Part shown: piece after piece, positions 37,918-48,700 of the stretch | How the letters are laid out: the number at the start of each line of letters is the position of its first letter | Numbering within the stretch: the stretch's first letter is position 1 | NCBI RefSeq assembly: GCF_024807035.1 | Contig: NZ_JANUCQ010000004.1 | Coordinates: 62,001-126,000 of the forward strand | Source of the DNA: Methanococcus voltae PS | Lineage (GTDB): Archaea > AGJL01 > Methanococci > Methanococcales > Methanococcaceae | Direction of reading: 5' to 3' | DNA length: 64,000 nt | Translations under genes and position numbers: made by a program | The notes under the pieces: generated by a model | What the model was told of the DNA's origin: nothing | The model's database searches: none | Seen by the model: the letters and a program-made list of their open reading frames with translations, nothing else

Positions 37918-39114
37918 TTGAAATTAACACACTCGAATAATTGGAAAAAAATATCCAAGTTATCCGTTTTTGCAGTCATTATGGCACTTTTAATGGTGAC
38001 AGTTAGCATGGCAGGCTGTATCGGTGGCGGTGCAGATGAAAATGTTAAAACTACAGGAACAGATGCTGGAAACAAACAAGTTGGCGCAGATGCTTCAAGT
38101 GACTTAATAGAAATTGTAGATACGCAGGGAAGAACAGTAAAAATACCTAAAACGGTGAATAGAGTTGTTTGCTCTGGAGCCGGTGCTTTGAGACAAATAT
38201 CATATTTAAAAGCTACTGATTTAGTTGTTGGTGTTGAAACAATTGACCACGACAGCGCTTTTGGTAGGCCATACACTATTGCAAATTACGAAACATTTAA
38301 AGAATTACCAATCACCGGTTTAGGTGGTGGTAAAGACGTAGGAAATGGTCCTTACCCAGAAGCTACATTAGTTGTAAAACCTGATGTAGTATTCGTAGTA
38401 AACATTGATGCTACAAAAGCAGACAGCATTCAAGAAAAATTGGGCATTCCAGTTGTAGTTTTAGCATACGATGAAATTACAAACTTCAATGATGAAAAAT
38501 TATTTAATTCCCTTACAATAGCAGGTAAGATATTAGATAGAAACGAAAGAGCTGAAGAACTCATTAATATATTTAAAGATTATCAAGCAGATTTAACCAA
38601 AAGAACTGCAGGAGTTACAGAAAAACCAACTGTTTATGTTGGAGGTATTTGTAACAGAGGTTCACACGGTGTAGACAGTACAAAAGGTATTTTCCCACCA
38701 TTTGAAGCTATAGGACTTCACAACATTGTAACCAAACCAGGACACAGCTTTATTAATCCTGAAACATTGGTTGCTGAAAACCCTGATTATATATTCATAG
38801 ATGAAGGTAGCTTTGAAAACATTGAAAAAGACTACAACGAAAACCCTGAATACTATGCTTCATTGGGTGCATTCCAAAACGGAAAAGTTTACTGTACATT
38901 GCCATACACCTACTACAGTACTAATTATGGTACTGCAATCGTAGACGCTTACTATATTGGTAAAGTTGTTTACCCTGAACAGTTTGCGGATATTAATCCA
39001 GAAGAAAAAGCAGACGAAATCTACACTGCAATTGTAGGTAAACCTGTTTACAATGAAATGGCAAAAACCTACGGTGGATTTGCTAAATTCGATGAATTAG
39101 TAAATAAAAATTAA
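37918..39114 (+). CDS. ABC transporter substrate-binding lipoprotein, iron-chelate/metal type
   Basis: 398 aa; TTG start with GGAGGG upstream. Signal peptide to ~residue 33 with lipobox MAGC, then a Gly/Asp-rich linker. The mature domain begins IEIVDTQGRTVKIPKTVNRVV, the usual FecB/BtuF entry, followed by LVVKPDVVFVVN and YGTAIVDAYYIGKVVYP. It binds an extracytoplasmic metal chelate or corrinoid. Cluster: FmdE-like upstream, permease downstream. Confidence 0.88.
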   Translation: MKLTHSNNWKKISKLSVFAVIMALLMVTVSMAGCIGGGADENVKTTGTDAGNKQVGADASSDLIEIVDTQGRTVKIPKTVNRVVCSGAGALRQISYLKATDLVVGVETIDHDSAFGRPYTIANYETFKELPITGLGGGKDVGNGPYPEATLVVKPDVVFVVNIDATKADSIQEKLGIPVVVLAYDEITNFNDEKLFNSLTIAGKILDRNERAEELINIFKDYQADLTKRTAGVTEKPTVYVGGICNRGSHGVDSTKGIFPPFEAIGLHNIVTKPGHSFINPETLVAENPDYIFIDEGSFENIEKDYNENPEYYASLGAFQNGKVYCTLPYTYYSTNYGTAIVDAYYIGKVVYPEQFADINPEEKADEIYTAIVGKPVYNEMAKTYGGFAKFDELVNKN

Positions 39115-39201
39115 AATAATTAATTATTTCCTTTTTCATTAATTATTTTTATATTGATTGATTAGATGGACTAATGAAATAAATTTAAATAGTATTAGTA
39201 G

Positions 39202-39315
39202 TATTAAATAAGATTAATAATATTAAATAAGCTTAATAATATTAAATAAGATTAATAATATTAAATAAGATTAATAAATTTAAATAAGATTAATAAATTT
39301 AAATAAGATTAATAA
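39202..39315. repeat. 19-bp tandem repeat, 6 copies
   Basis: Six contiguous units of TATTAAATAAGATTAATAA (one with GC instead of GA, the last two beginning ATT instead of TAT) lie between the binding-protein and permease genes. The size is exactly 6 x 19 = 114 bp. It probably varies in number between strains. It is not a CRISPR: there are no spacers. Confidence 0.8.
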
Positions 39316-39362
39316 TATTTATATTTTACATTATACATTATATGTTATAAAAAAGGGGTATT

Positions 39363-40427
39363 ATGGACTCTAATAATTCAAACGATATATTAAAATTATA
39401 TAAGAAGAAAAATTTACAAAAAATAATCCTTGGATTAATTTTGATAGTATTGTTAATAATCGTGAGCATTTACTCGATATGTACTGGAGAATATCAACTT
39501 TCAATTATGGATATAATAAATTCCATATTGGGAAACGGTAGTGTGGCTTCAGACCTAGTTATTTGGAATATCAGGATTCCTCGAGTTCTTGCAGCAATTG
39601 TCGCAGGGATAAGCCTTGCAGTTTCTGGTGCTGTTATGCAGTGCGTACTTAGAAACCCACTTGCTTCACCATTTACAATGGGTGTTTCACAGGGGGCAAT
39701 GTTTGGTGCCTGTGTTGCAATTATGCTTTTAGGTGTAGGAAGTGCAGATAGTCACGGTTCAATTGTAGTGGATAACTTTCAAGCAGTTTCATTGTTTGCA
39801 TTCCTTGGTTCATTAATTGGGGTTTTCGTAGTATTGGGGTTAACCAAGTTAAGAAGATTATCACCAGAATCTATGATTTTAGCAGGGGTTGCAATGAGCT
39901 CCTTATTCACTGCAGGTACAACATTATTACAATACTTTGCAGATGAAATGCAACTTGCAGCTATGGTATATTGGACCTTTGGGGATTTAGGTCGTGCAGG
40001 TTGGACTGAAATAATGGTTATGTTTGGTATTGCGATTATTTCGATGATTTACTTTATATATAAGCGATGGGACTACAATGCCCTCGAAAGTGGTGAAGAA
40101 ACAGCTAAATCAGTAGGCGTTAACACAGAAAGAACAAGATTAGTAGGTATGATAATGGCGTCACTTGTAACGTCTGTTTGTGTTTCATTCCTGGGAATTA
40201 TTGGGTTTATTGGTTTAATTTGTCCTCACTTGGTTAGAATTGTAGTAGGTGGAGATTATAGATATTTAATACCACTTTCTGCCCTTGTAGGTGCAGTAAT
40301 TGTTACCTTCTCAGATGTGATTTCTACAACAATTCTTTCACCGATAGTATTACCAGTAGGTATCCTAACTTCATTCTTAGGTGCTCCGATGTTCCTTTAC
40401 TTATTAATGAGGATGTATAAGAAATAA
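39363..40427 (+). CDS. FecCD-type ABC transporter permease
   Basis: 354 aa with ~9-10 membrane helices. Family signatures are RIPRVLAAIVAGISLAVSGAVMQCVLRNPLASPFTMGVSQGAMFGA and FLGIIGFIGLICPHLVRIVVG. It forms the membrane channel for the lipoprotein upstream. The ATPase is most likely the one at 35144-35899. Start ATG follows AAGGGG. Substrate could be iron chelate, corrinoid or Mo/W complex. Confidence 0.9.
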   Translation: MDSNNSNDILKLYKKKNLQKIILGLILIVLLIIVSIYSICTGEYQLSIMDIINSILGNGSVASDLVIWNIRIPRVLAAIVAGISLAVSGAVMQCVLRNPLASPFTMGVSQGAMFGACVAIMLLGVGSADSHGSIVVDNFQAVSLFAFLGSLIGVFVVLGLTKLRRLSPESMILAGVAMSSLFTAGTTLLQYFADEMQLAAMVYWTFGDLGRAGWTEIMVMFGIAIISMIYFIYKRWDYNALESGEETAKSVGVNTERTRLVGMIMASLVTSVCVSFLGIIGFIGLICPHLVRIVVGGDYRYLIPLSALVGAVIVTFSDVISTTILSPIVLPVGILTSFLGAPMFLYLLMRMYKK

Positions 40428-40442
40428 AATAACAAAATTTAT

Positions 40443-40513
40443 ATTTTTATATTTTTAACTTTTTTATTTCCTATTTTATTTTTTCTTTTATTTTTTCTTT
40501 TATTTTATTTTTA
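40443..40513 (+). terminator. T-rich terminator after the permease gene
   Basis: At least six T4-T6 tracts on the plus strand just after the stop, as in archaeal intrinsic termination. Confidence 0.45.
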
Positions 40514-40582
40514 AATTTGATATTATCATTAATATTGGATTTAGTTTTATTCTAATATTCCATTCTTTAATGCAAAATACAC

Positions 40583-40594
40583 AAATTATATAAA
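40583..40594 (+). promoter_or_regulatory. proS: TATA box upstream of proS
   Basis: AAATTATATAAA, 119 nt before the ATG, with AT-rich flanks. Moderate match. Confidence 0.35.
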
Positions 40595-40712
40595 CTTATT
40601 TTGTATAGATATACTTATATTTTAATAGTAGTATTTCAAAAAAATAGTTTTAATTTATAATATCATATACTATCATTAATATCATATATTGATAAAATTT
40701 TATGGTGAATAA

Positions 40713-42164
40713 ATGAGTAAAGAAACACAAAAAGTCAAAAAACAGGACAAGGACATATCACTAAATGACATGGATAGCTTGGAATTCTCCGAATGGTATG
40801 GCGAAATCTTAGAAACTGCTAAAATATACGATTTAAGGTACCCTATTAAAGGTTGCGGAGTATATTTGCCATACGGATTTAAAATAAGAAGATATTCATT
40901 TGAAATACTTAGAGATTTGTTGGATTCTACAAATCACGACGAAACACTATTTCCTATGTTAATACCTGAAACTTTACTTGCAAAAGAAGGCGAACACATT
41001 AAAGGATTTGAAGACGAAGTATTTTGGGTAACACACGGCGGTAAAAACGAATTAGATGTTAGATTAGCTTTAAGACCTACCTCAGAAACAGCTATTTACC
41101 ATATGATGAAACAATGGCTTAAAGTTCACACTGATTTACCATTTAAATTATACCAAACCGTTAACACGTTTAGATACGAAACAAAGCACACGAGACCTTT
41201 GATAAGACTTAGAGAAATTATGACCTTTAACGAGGCGCACACAGCTCATAGTACCAAAGAAGAATGTGAAGCTCAGGTTAAAGAAGGAATGTACGTATAC
41301 AGTAGTTTCTTTGAATCTCTCGCAATCCCTGTTTTAATTTCAAAAAGACCAGAATGGGACAAATTCCCAGGTGCTGAATACACGACCGCTTACGATACAA
41401 TATATCCAGACGGAAAAACCATGCAAATCGGTACAGTGCACAATTTAGGTCAACATTTTGCTAAAACCTTTGACTTAGAGTTTGAAACTGCAGAAGGCGA
41501 AAAAGACTACGTTTACCAAAGTTGCTACGGTATTTCCGATAGAGTTATTGCTTCAATTATTGCAATTCACGGCGATAAAAACGGACTCGTAATTCCTCCA
41601 AAAGTTGCCCCAATTCAAATTGCAATGGTTCCTTTATTATTCAAAGGCAAAGAAGAAATAGTTCTTGAGAAATCTAATGAATTATATGATAAATTGAAAA
41701 AGTTCGCAAGAATTGAGTTGGATACAAGAGATATTAGACCAGGACGTAAATTTAATGATTGGGAGTTAAAAGGTGTTCCATTAAGAATCGAATTAGGTCC
41801 AAGAGATTTAGAAAATGACAAAGTAATGATATTCAGAAGGGATACAAACGAAAAATTCGACGTAGCCATTGCGGACTTAACCGCCGAATATCTTGTTGAT
41901 TTAATGGAAACAGTTACTTCAGATATGGCCAAAAAAGCTTACGACGCATTCTTAGGACATATTGAAATATTGAATATCGAAGGTATTGATAACGAATCAT
42001 TAGTTGAAACCATAAAAGAAGCTTTAAACAATAGAAAAGTTGTATTAATTCCATTCGATGAAAAATTGTACAATGAAGAATTTGAAGAGCAAATTGGTGC
42101 TTCGATACTCGGAGAATGCGAATTTGAAGGAACAAAATATATTTCAATTGCGAAAACATACTAA
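40713..42164 (+). CDS. proS: Prolyl-tRNA synthetase, archaeal/eukaryotic type
   Basis: 483 aa. Class II motifs: motif 2 [30 protein letters not shown], motif 3 [24 protein letters not shown]. The short N-terminus and C-terminal zinc-binding-like extension fit the archaeal type. It charges tRNA-Pro. Start ATG 40713 with GGTGAAT. Confidence 0.95.
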   Translation: MSKETQKVKKQDKDISLNDMDSLEFSEWYGEILETAKIYDLRYPIKGCGVYLPYGFKIRRYSFEILRDLLDSTNHDETLFPMLIPETLLAKEGEHIKGFEDEVFWVTHGGKNELDVRLALRPTSETAIYHMMKQWLKVHTDLPFKLYQTVNTFRYETKHTRPLIRLREIMTFNEAHTAHSTKEECEAQVKEGMYVYSSFFESLAIPVLISKRPEWDKFPGAEYTTAYDTIYPDGKTMQIGTVHNLGQHFAKTFDLEFETAEGEKDYVYQSCYGISDRVIASIIAIHGDKNGLVIPPKVAPIQIAMVPLLFKGKEEIVLEKSNELYDKLKKFARIELDTRDIRPGRKFNDWELKGVPLRIELGPRDLENDKVMIFRRDTNEKFDVAIADLTAEYLVDLMETVTSDMAKKAYDAFLGHIEILNIEGIDNESLVETIKEALNNRKVVLIPFDEKLYNEEFEEQIGASILGECEFEGTKYISIAKTY

Positions 42165-42424
42165 AAACATATTAATATGTTAAAGATAATTTATTAATTA
42201 TTCTGTAACATATAATTCTCTTTAATTTTAAATCAAAAGTAATATATTAGTTTAAAAATATAGATTATTACATAATACAAAATTATAATACAAAATTATA
42301 ATACAAAATTAATAGTAAAATAAAATAAAATAAAACTTATAAAAAATTATTTGAATTTTATAATAGCTCAAAATATTCGAAATATTTAAAAAAATTATTT
42401 AAAAAGACAGCGGGTGATTTTACA

Positions 42425-43072
42425 ATGTCTGAAGAATACAAATATATGAAAGGTACTACAACAGTAGGTATTGCTTGTACTGACGGCGTAGTGTTGGCAA
42501 CAGATAAAAGAGCGACAATGGGAAACCTTATTGCAGATAAAGAAGCTAAAAAATTGTACCCTATCGATGAGTATATTGCAATGACAATTGCAGGTAGCGT
42601 TGGAGATGCTCAGTCACTTGTAAGAATTATATCCGCAGAAACAAAAATCTACAAAATGAGAACTGGTAACAATATGTCACCTTTGGCTTGTACAACCTTA
42701 ATGAGTAATGTTTTACACGGTAACAGACATTTCCCATTAATGAACCAGCTTATAGTTGGCGGTTACGATGTTTGTAACGACGAACCTCAATTATACTCAC
42801 TTGATGCAGTGGGTGGAATTAATGAAGAAACAACCTTTACGTCAACTGGTTCAGGTTCGCCTACCGCTTACGGTGTTTTAGAATCAGAATACACTTCTAA
42901 AATAAAAACAGCGGGTGCTTTAAAATTAGCTGTAAGGGCTATATCATCAGCTATGAAAAGAGACGCTTATTCAGGAAATGGAATTTCACTTGCTAAAATC
43001 GATAAAAATGGCGTAAAACTCTATTCTGAAAAAGAAATTGAAACTATTTTGAAAAAAACAGAAAAGAAATAA
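42425..43072 (+). CDS. psmB: Proteasome beta subunit (archaeal 20S)
   Basis: 215 aa. The short propeptide [10 protein letters not shown] is removed before the catalytic Thr in [24 protein letters not shown]. Ser/Asp/Lys partners are in place ([16 protein letters not shown]). It forms the central rings of the cytosolic 20S protease. Shine-Dalgarno GCGGGTGAT upstream of the ATG. Confidence 0.95.
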   Translation: MSEEYKYMKGTTTVGIACTDGVVLATDKRATMGNLIADKEAKKLYPIDEYIAMTIAGSVGDAQSLVRIISAETKIYKMRTGNNMSPLACTTLMSNVLHGNRHFPLMNQLIVGGYDVCNDEPQLYSLDAVGGINEETTFTSTGSGSPTAYGVLESEYTSKIKTAGALKLAVRAISSAMKRDAYSGNGISLAKIDKNGVKLYSEKEIETILKKTEKK

Positions 43073-43143
43073 GTGAAATAAGTGAAATAATTAACTAATT
43101 AAATAATTAACTAATTAACTAATTAAATAAAATAATTAAATTT

Positions 43144-43196
43144 ACTTTTTTAATTTTATTTTTCTCTTTATTTTATTCTAATTTATTTTTAATTTT
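43144..43196 (+). terminator. T-rich terminator after psmB
   Basis: Repeated T4-T6 tracts between convergent genes psmB and the DUF354 gene. Confidence 0.4.
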
Positions 43197-43200
43197 AAGA

Positions 43201-44259
43201 TTATCTACTCATTTTTTCACAAATTTTTTGGAACATTAACTCAGTTGGGTCTTCTAAATCAGCCACCTTATTTTTAACACCGATATTGGTTATTGCATAA
43301 TCTATAATCTCACTTAAATCGGTTGTATGAACCATATAACCCTTTTCAGTTAAATATTCGTCTACCCCAAGCAAAGTTTCCGGATAACATGAAATTGTAG
43401 GAATGCCCATTACTGCAGCCTCTCTATTCATTGTACCGCCTGCACCTATCATCATATTTGAAAAATGCAATAACGAAAGTGCGTCTATGGTCTTGGGGAT
43501 AATAATATTGTCATATTTTGAGTAAATTTCCCTTTGTTTCCTAGTTCTTGGAAATACAACAAGATTACAACCTATTTTGTCAAGTAATTCTTCAATGATT
43601 TTTGGTAATAAGTCTGTTTTTCCAGTACAGTATGAAGAATTAGGGCAAGAACGTAACACAATGGTTGGTAATTCTGTATCAATACCTAATTCATATAATA
43701 TGGCATTATCAATTGGATATTTGTCACTTTTTGACCTAGAATTTATGTTTGCAACTTCACAGGTGCCCTCAAATGATAAAATACTGTTTATATCAAAATA
43801 AGATATATTTTTATTTTTTTGGATAACATCTAATTTATTTTTCGTACCTATCGGACATATTAGTTCGTCTACGAGAGGTAACGTCAATTTATTTTGAGCT
43901 ACAGCTGTTTCATTGTCTAAAACGAATATTGAAGGTATATTTAAACCAAAAGAAACCCTTGGAAGCTCCACAGAGTGTTTAGCTACAGCTACCTTGGGTA
44001 CATTTTCTTTCCTAGAAATAAATTTTGTAAGCTCCATTATCCGGTTTGTAGAATTTACGAGCTTTCCACTTAAAGTACTTGAGTGTTCCCCAAAAGAAAC
44101 GTACTCATAGCCGTAAATATTTATTAAATCCTCTAAACTTTGAAATTTACGAGCCGTTAATATATATTCGAGTCCTTCTTTCTCTAACTTTTCTATTAAC
44201 CTTGAAAAGTAATGTATATGAGGGGAATTTGTTAAATCAATCCATACGTCAGTAGTCAT
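43201..44259 (-). CDS. DUF354-family glycosyltransferase-like protein
   Basis: 352 aa from ATG 44259 (MTTDVWIDLTNSPHIHYF) following GGTGATTTA; an upstream in-frame start lacks such a site. The GT-B-like fold features are the N-terminal LTNSPHIHYFSRLI loop and C-terminal MIGAGGTMNREAAVMGIPTISCYP. COG1817 proteins are common in archaea and bacteria, of unknown reaction; role in glycan or cell-envelope synthesis is guessed. Confidence 0.75.
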   Translation of the reverse strand: MTTDVWIDLTNSPHIHYFSRLIEKLEKEGLEYILTARKFQSLEDLINIYGYEYVSFGEHSSTLSGKLVNSTNRIMELTKFISRKENVPKVAVAKHSVELPRVSFGLNIPSIFVLDNETAVAQNKLTLPLVDELICPIGTKNKLDVIQKNKNISYFDINSILSFEGTCEVANINSRSKSDKYPIDNAILYELGIDTELPTIVLRSCPNSSYCTGKTDLLPKIIEELLDKIGCNLVVFPRTRKQREIYSKYDNIIIPKTIDALSLLHFSNMMIGAGGTMNREAAVMGIPTISCYPETLLGVDEYLTEKGYMVHTTDLSEIIDYAITNIGVKNKVADLEDPTELMFQKICEKMSR

Positions 44260-44607
44260 TAAATCACCGATACTACATATAATAAACATTAAATCTAATA
44301 TAATATGAAATTTACTAATTTAAAAATAATATATCCTAAACCCTAAAAATCAGAATAAAATTTACAAATCTGTAATTTACAATTTTTAATTTACAATTTT
44401 AAGTTATAAGTATTATTCTATGTTTAAGTCTATGATTATGCACAATCCTCGATTTTAAATATTAAAATACTTTAACACGTTTTTAAAATATATTTTTAAT
44501 AAAATAAATAGTATTGTTTATATATAATTATTTTCATTTAATACATATATATTAAAAAAATAAAAATAGTATTAATAATAATATTAATTTTAGTTTTACG
44601 TGAAAAA
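44260..44607. other. 348-bp divergent region between the DUF354 and marker 12 genes
   Basis: A TATA box GTTTATATATAATT lies at about 44516-44529, about 85 nt before the marker 12 ATG. I see no dyad or open reading frame. CAATTTTTAATTTACAATTT-like repeats lie near 44365-44400. Confidence 0.45.
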
Positions 44608-45621
44608 ATGGCATTTGTAGGAATAGACCACGGCACATCTGGCGTAACAACCTGTATCGAATATAATAACGGAGAAAAGAAATTTTTTAAGTTAAAGAGA
44701 ACCGAACTTAAATCAAAATCAAAATCATACATAGAAGAATTAAAAAAGTATGTGGATTTAAATGAAATTAAATTAATGGGCGTTTGTTATTCAATGGGGG
44801 ATGGAATAAATAAAATAACTGACATACAAAAAGTTTCAAACCGAGGGGTTTTAAATCTTGAAGGAATCGGCGAAAAAGTGGGCGGGGGAACTATCGTATA
44901 CGATGAAATAAAAGATTCTGGAATACCTGCGGTTTTAATACCGGGATTACATAAAAACGTTGCTTCAATGGATAAAAGGTTCAATGCGCTCTACTCGCAT
45001 ATTGCTTCACCGGAAAAAATATCTATTGCCTACAATGCTTTTAAAACATTTGGTTACAATGACTTCGTACTTTCAGATATTTCATCAAATACTGTGACTT
45101 TGTTAATAAAAGATGGTATGATATTTGGGGGCTTTGATGCTTGTGTCGGTGCTTCAGGTATTTTGCATGGTCCTTTGGACTTAGAATTAATTAGGGAAAT
45201 TGACTTAGGTAAAATTGACGCTAATAGTGCTTTTTCTAAGGCTGGAGTCGTTAAAATTGCTAATTTATATGAAGGTGTCGAAGATACCAAAAAAGCCATA
45301 ATGGGAAAATACAATAGCGACGAAAATTGTAAATTGGCACTTGATAGCCTAGTTTTAAGTGTTTGTATGGAGATAAATTCTTTAATGTTTTTAAATTCCT
45401 CGAATAAAGTTGTTTTAGCTGGTTCAATTGGAACTTGGAAAGATGAAAAAGAAAATATCGACGTATCAAATATGATAGATGAAATGTTAAATAAAAATAA
45501 AATTGATATTTCAGTATTAGATGGCGAAAGTGCCGCAGAAGGCAGTGTTTTAATTGCAAAAGATATATACAATGGCGTAAAAGATATTTTAGGCATAGAA
45601 ATTGATTATTCAATAAATTGA
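44608..45621 (+). CDS. Methanogenesis marker protein 12 (DUF1464-like ASKHA protein)
   Basis: 337 aa. Starts FVGIDHGTSGVTTCIEYNNGEKKFFKL, a phosphate 1 nucleotide-binding loop, with GGGTIVYDEIK, GGFDACVGASGILHGPLDLELIREID and KVVLAGSIGTW further on. The family (methan_mark_12) is confined to methanogens. The reaction is unknown. Its TATA box lies in the gap upstream. Confidence 0.8.
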   Translation: MAFVGIDHGTSGVTTCIEYNNGEKKFFKLKRTELKSKSKSYIEELKKYVDLNEIKLMGVCYSMGDGINKITDIQKVSNRGVLNLEGIGEKVGGGTIVYDEIKDSGIPAVLIPGLHKNVASMDKRFNALYSHIASPEKISIAYNAFKTFGYNDFVLSDISSNTVTLLIKDGMIFGGFDACVGASGILHGPLDLELIREIDLGKIDANSAFSKAGVVKIANLYEGVEDTKKAIMGKYNSDENCKLALDSLVLSVCMEINSLMFLNSSNKVVLAGSIGTWKDEKENIDVSNMIDEMLNKNKIDISVLDGESAAEGSVLIAKDIYNGVKDILGIEIDYSIN

Positions 45622-45762
45622 TTTAATTGATTTAATTGATTTAAAACATATTATTTTTAATTTTATCAGATATTTTAATATCATTTTAAAAATAAAATTT
45701 AAAAAGAGAAAAAAGAAATATCTATTTTTTATTATATTATTCTATTTTTTATTTACTTTTTA

Positions 45763-48700
45763 TTAGTATGTTACTTTATATGTGTCACCATATCTTTCGA
45801 CCAATAAAGGAAGGCTTGGTTCTTCTTCCATTTGTCTAAAGTATTCTATGGCTACCCTAGTACCGGTTCTATCAGAACCTGCAATATAGTACACAGTATG
45901 GTTATTTATCTTTTGAATTTGAATATATCCTTTCCCAATTCCGGGGTATTCGTTAGTTATTCGCTCTGCGAATCTATTTTGGTATGTTTTGGCATATAAA
46001 TTAACTACGGGACCGCCCACAATTACCATATCGGAATTAACCGTTATATTTGATATACTCATACCTTGAGTTCGGCAAACATTCGTAGTTAAATACTTAC
46101 CATAGCCTACATCGATTTCAGAACCTGCAACCACTACAGAGTTGGTCATAAAAGACGTTATCATCTTTGAAAGTTGTAATTGAGGGTCTGAAATTTCGTC
46201 TACAATGCCCGAACCTCTACTACTGCCCGAACCATAAGAGTTTGGTTGCGTGGTGTCAATTATTATCGATTCCAATACCTTTTTGAATATTACATCGATT
46301 TCAGGGTCTTTTACAACCGTTATTTCTACGATAGTGTCGTCAACTATTGTATACCATCCTATGGTACTTCCTACATCGTTTAATTTTAACTCATATTTGG
46401 TACCATTTTGTGTTGCATAAATACCTTTGATTTCTAAATCACCCTTTGGTATTTGCAATATTAGAAATCCTTTTTCGGTAGTGTTATTTGCAATTATTTT
46501 GAGTTTTGATTGTAATTCATTATCTTCTTTTTTGGTTTCTGAAGATATATTTGATATATTAAATCCTGCATTCAATATAATTTTAATATTATTTTCTAAA
46601 TTTTTTGTAACGTTCTCCATTTGAGATTCATTGGTAACATTCGAATAGTTCATATTCGATGCAACTTCTGCGACATTGCTCATATTTAACAATGTTTCAT
46701 TTGTAATTGGTATCGAAACATTTGCCACATTTGGAATTATCAATGTTCTATTCTTTTTACTATTATCATTAGCATTTTTAATCTTAAATTTTATCTTTGT
46801 AGTTTTATAATTAGTATGATTTTCTGTTTCAATATCTTCGCTTTCGTTTTCAATTTCGTCCCAAACTTCACTACTTAAATTAATATTTCCAAGTTTTTCC
46901 GTTGTTGTAGTATTTATCACATTAAAAGTTAGTTTATCATATCCTTTGTTGGTGCATATATCCAAAACTTCGAATGAAACTTTATAACTACCTACTGGTT
47001 TAGTTGATGTAAAAGTTATCCAGTGTATTAATCCATTTCTATTTGTAATATTCCAAGTCTCATAACCTTCTACAGTCACCTTTAAGGACTGGTTATTCAC
47101 TTCTATATTATCACTTACCTTGCAAGTTAGATTTATGACTGTATTAGTGGTATTTATACCGTTTGGCGATATTTTTCCGTCAATTACCGGTGGTTCGGTA
47201 TCAATCAATACTGTATTAAACTTATCAATTGTAAAAGATAGTGGTTTATCTTTTGCGTGGCTAGTTATTGTAATATTACTTATTCTCATCCTTTTTTGTT
47301 GTACTAATGTATTATTTTGTAATATTACTACCATATGGTCTTCAATTTCTTCTTCAGTCATGCCATACAATATTTCATCTACATTATAAAATTCAATATT
47401 TGCAGATTTATTTTCAAACTTATTTTCAAATCCTGAAGTTTTTAATAATGTCATATTCTGATTTTCAATTTTTATTAATTCATTGATGTTCTTTAATTGA
47501 TTTTTGAACTCTGAGGTTATATTAATTGAATCCGTAATTGTTAATTTTCCATATTCATTTTTGAAGTATAAGTTACTGAAATTTTGGTAATTATCTTTAT
47601 TTACTTCATCTAAATTATTTTCGTAACCTTTTTCTTCACAAATTTCGGAAATAGTTGTAAATTCGTAATTTACTTTATCAGTAATTCTTATAAGAGAATT
47701 CATATTTTTTGAAAGATAATAAGGTAGTATTTCAACATTTCCGTTTATTTTATCAATTATTTCAGGGTAATTAATTGTTCCCCAATAGCAATGCGTTGCA
47801 TTTAGCATAAAATTGTTATTAGGTACACCGTTTACAGTTACTCTTGTGAAATCCTCCATATTATTTTCTGTAAATGTTATGTTGCTTGTAATATTATATA
47901 CTGGTGAAACTCCCCCGTGGTAATTTTCTTTCAAATCTATTTGGATATCATCCCAATTATTATTTTTAAAGATATTATTTTGAATTAATACATCTTTTAT
48001 AAAAGGGCCGGCATATATTCCAAATTGTTTGTTATTGTAAATATTGTTGTTATATATCGATACATTTTTCATTGGTAATACATTATTCTTTGTTTTTTCG
48101 CTACCTATTCTTATGAGTGCAATACCATTTCCGTATTTGTAATTTGAACCTTGCGTATCGTCTCCTTCGTTACCATTATCGTGTATATCATTATTTCTTA
48201 TTATTATATTTTTAATGGCTCCTGCGATTTCAATTCCTGAACGTCTGCTTCCATATATATCATTATATTCGATTACAGTACCATACAAATCACCTGCAGG
48301 GTCTCCTAAATAATCCCCCCATATGAAAATGTTGTTACCATTTCCACCAGAGCCAAATATTTTATTTCTTGAGAAGGTACTATTTGTTATCGAATTATTA
48401 CCATAGTGTGGAACTATGTATAACCCCATTCTACCTTTATTTTCAGGGTCATCTAGGTTAGTATTAGGTCCTATGATGTTATTTTGAATAGTTATGTTGT
48501 TAATATTGGTACTATCTGCTATAACACGCAATAATTGCCTATTACTAGTTTCAGTGTATAAGTTATCTAGTATAAAACCTTTAAATACTACATCATCAGT
48601 ATTGGCTATATCAACCGTTATACCATCAGCACCGGGATTTGTTGACCGGATAACACTTTCAATTGTCGTATTCCAGTTGTAATTTTCAGGCACAGTATAA

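Noticed and set aside
37845-38276. Minus-strand 143-codon reading frame over the binding-protein gene
   Set aside because: It is antisense to a lipoprotein with a clear signal peptide and lipobox; no support for coding.
39202-39315. Possible CRISPR array
   Set aside because: The 19-bp units are contiguous with no spacers, and there are no cas genes.
45054-45613. Two minus-strand reading frames of 117-180 codons inside the marker 12 gene
   Set aside because: They lie entirely antisense to a well-conserved gene, have Ser/Ile/Leu-rich shadow composition and no start signal.
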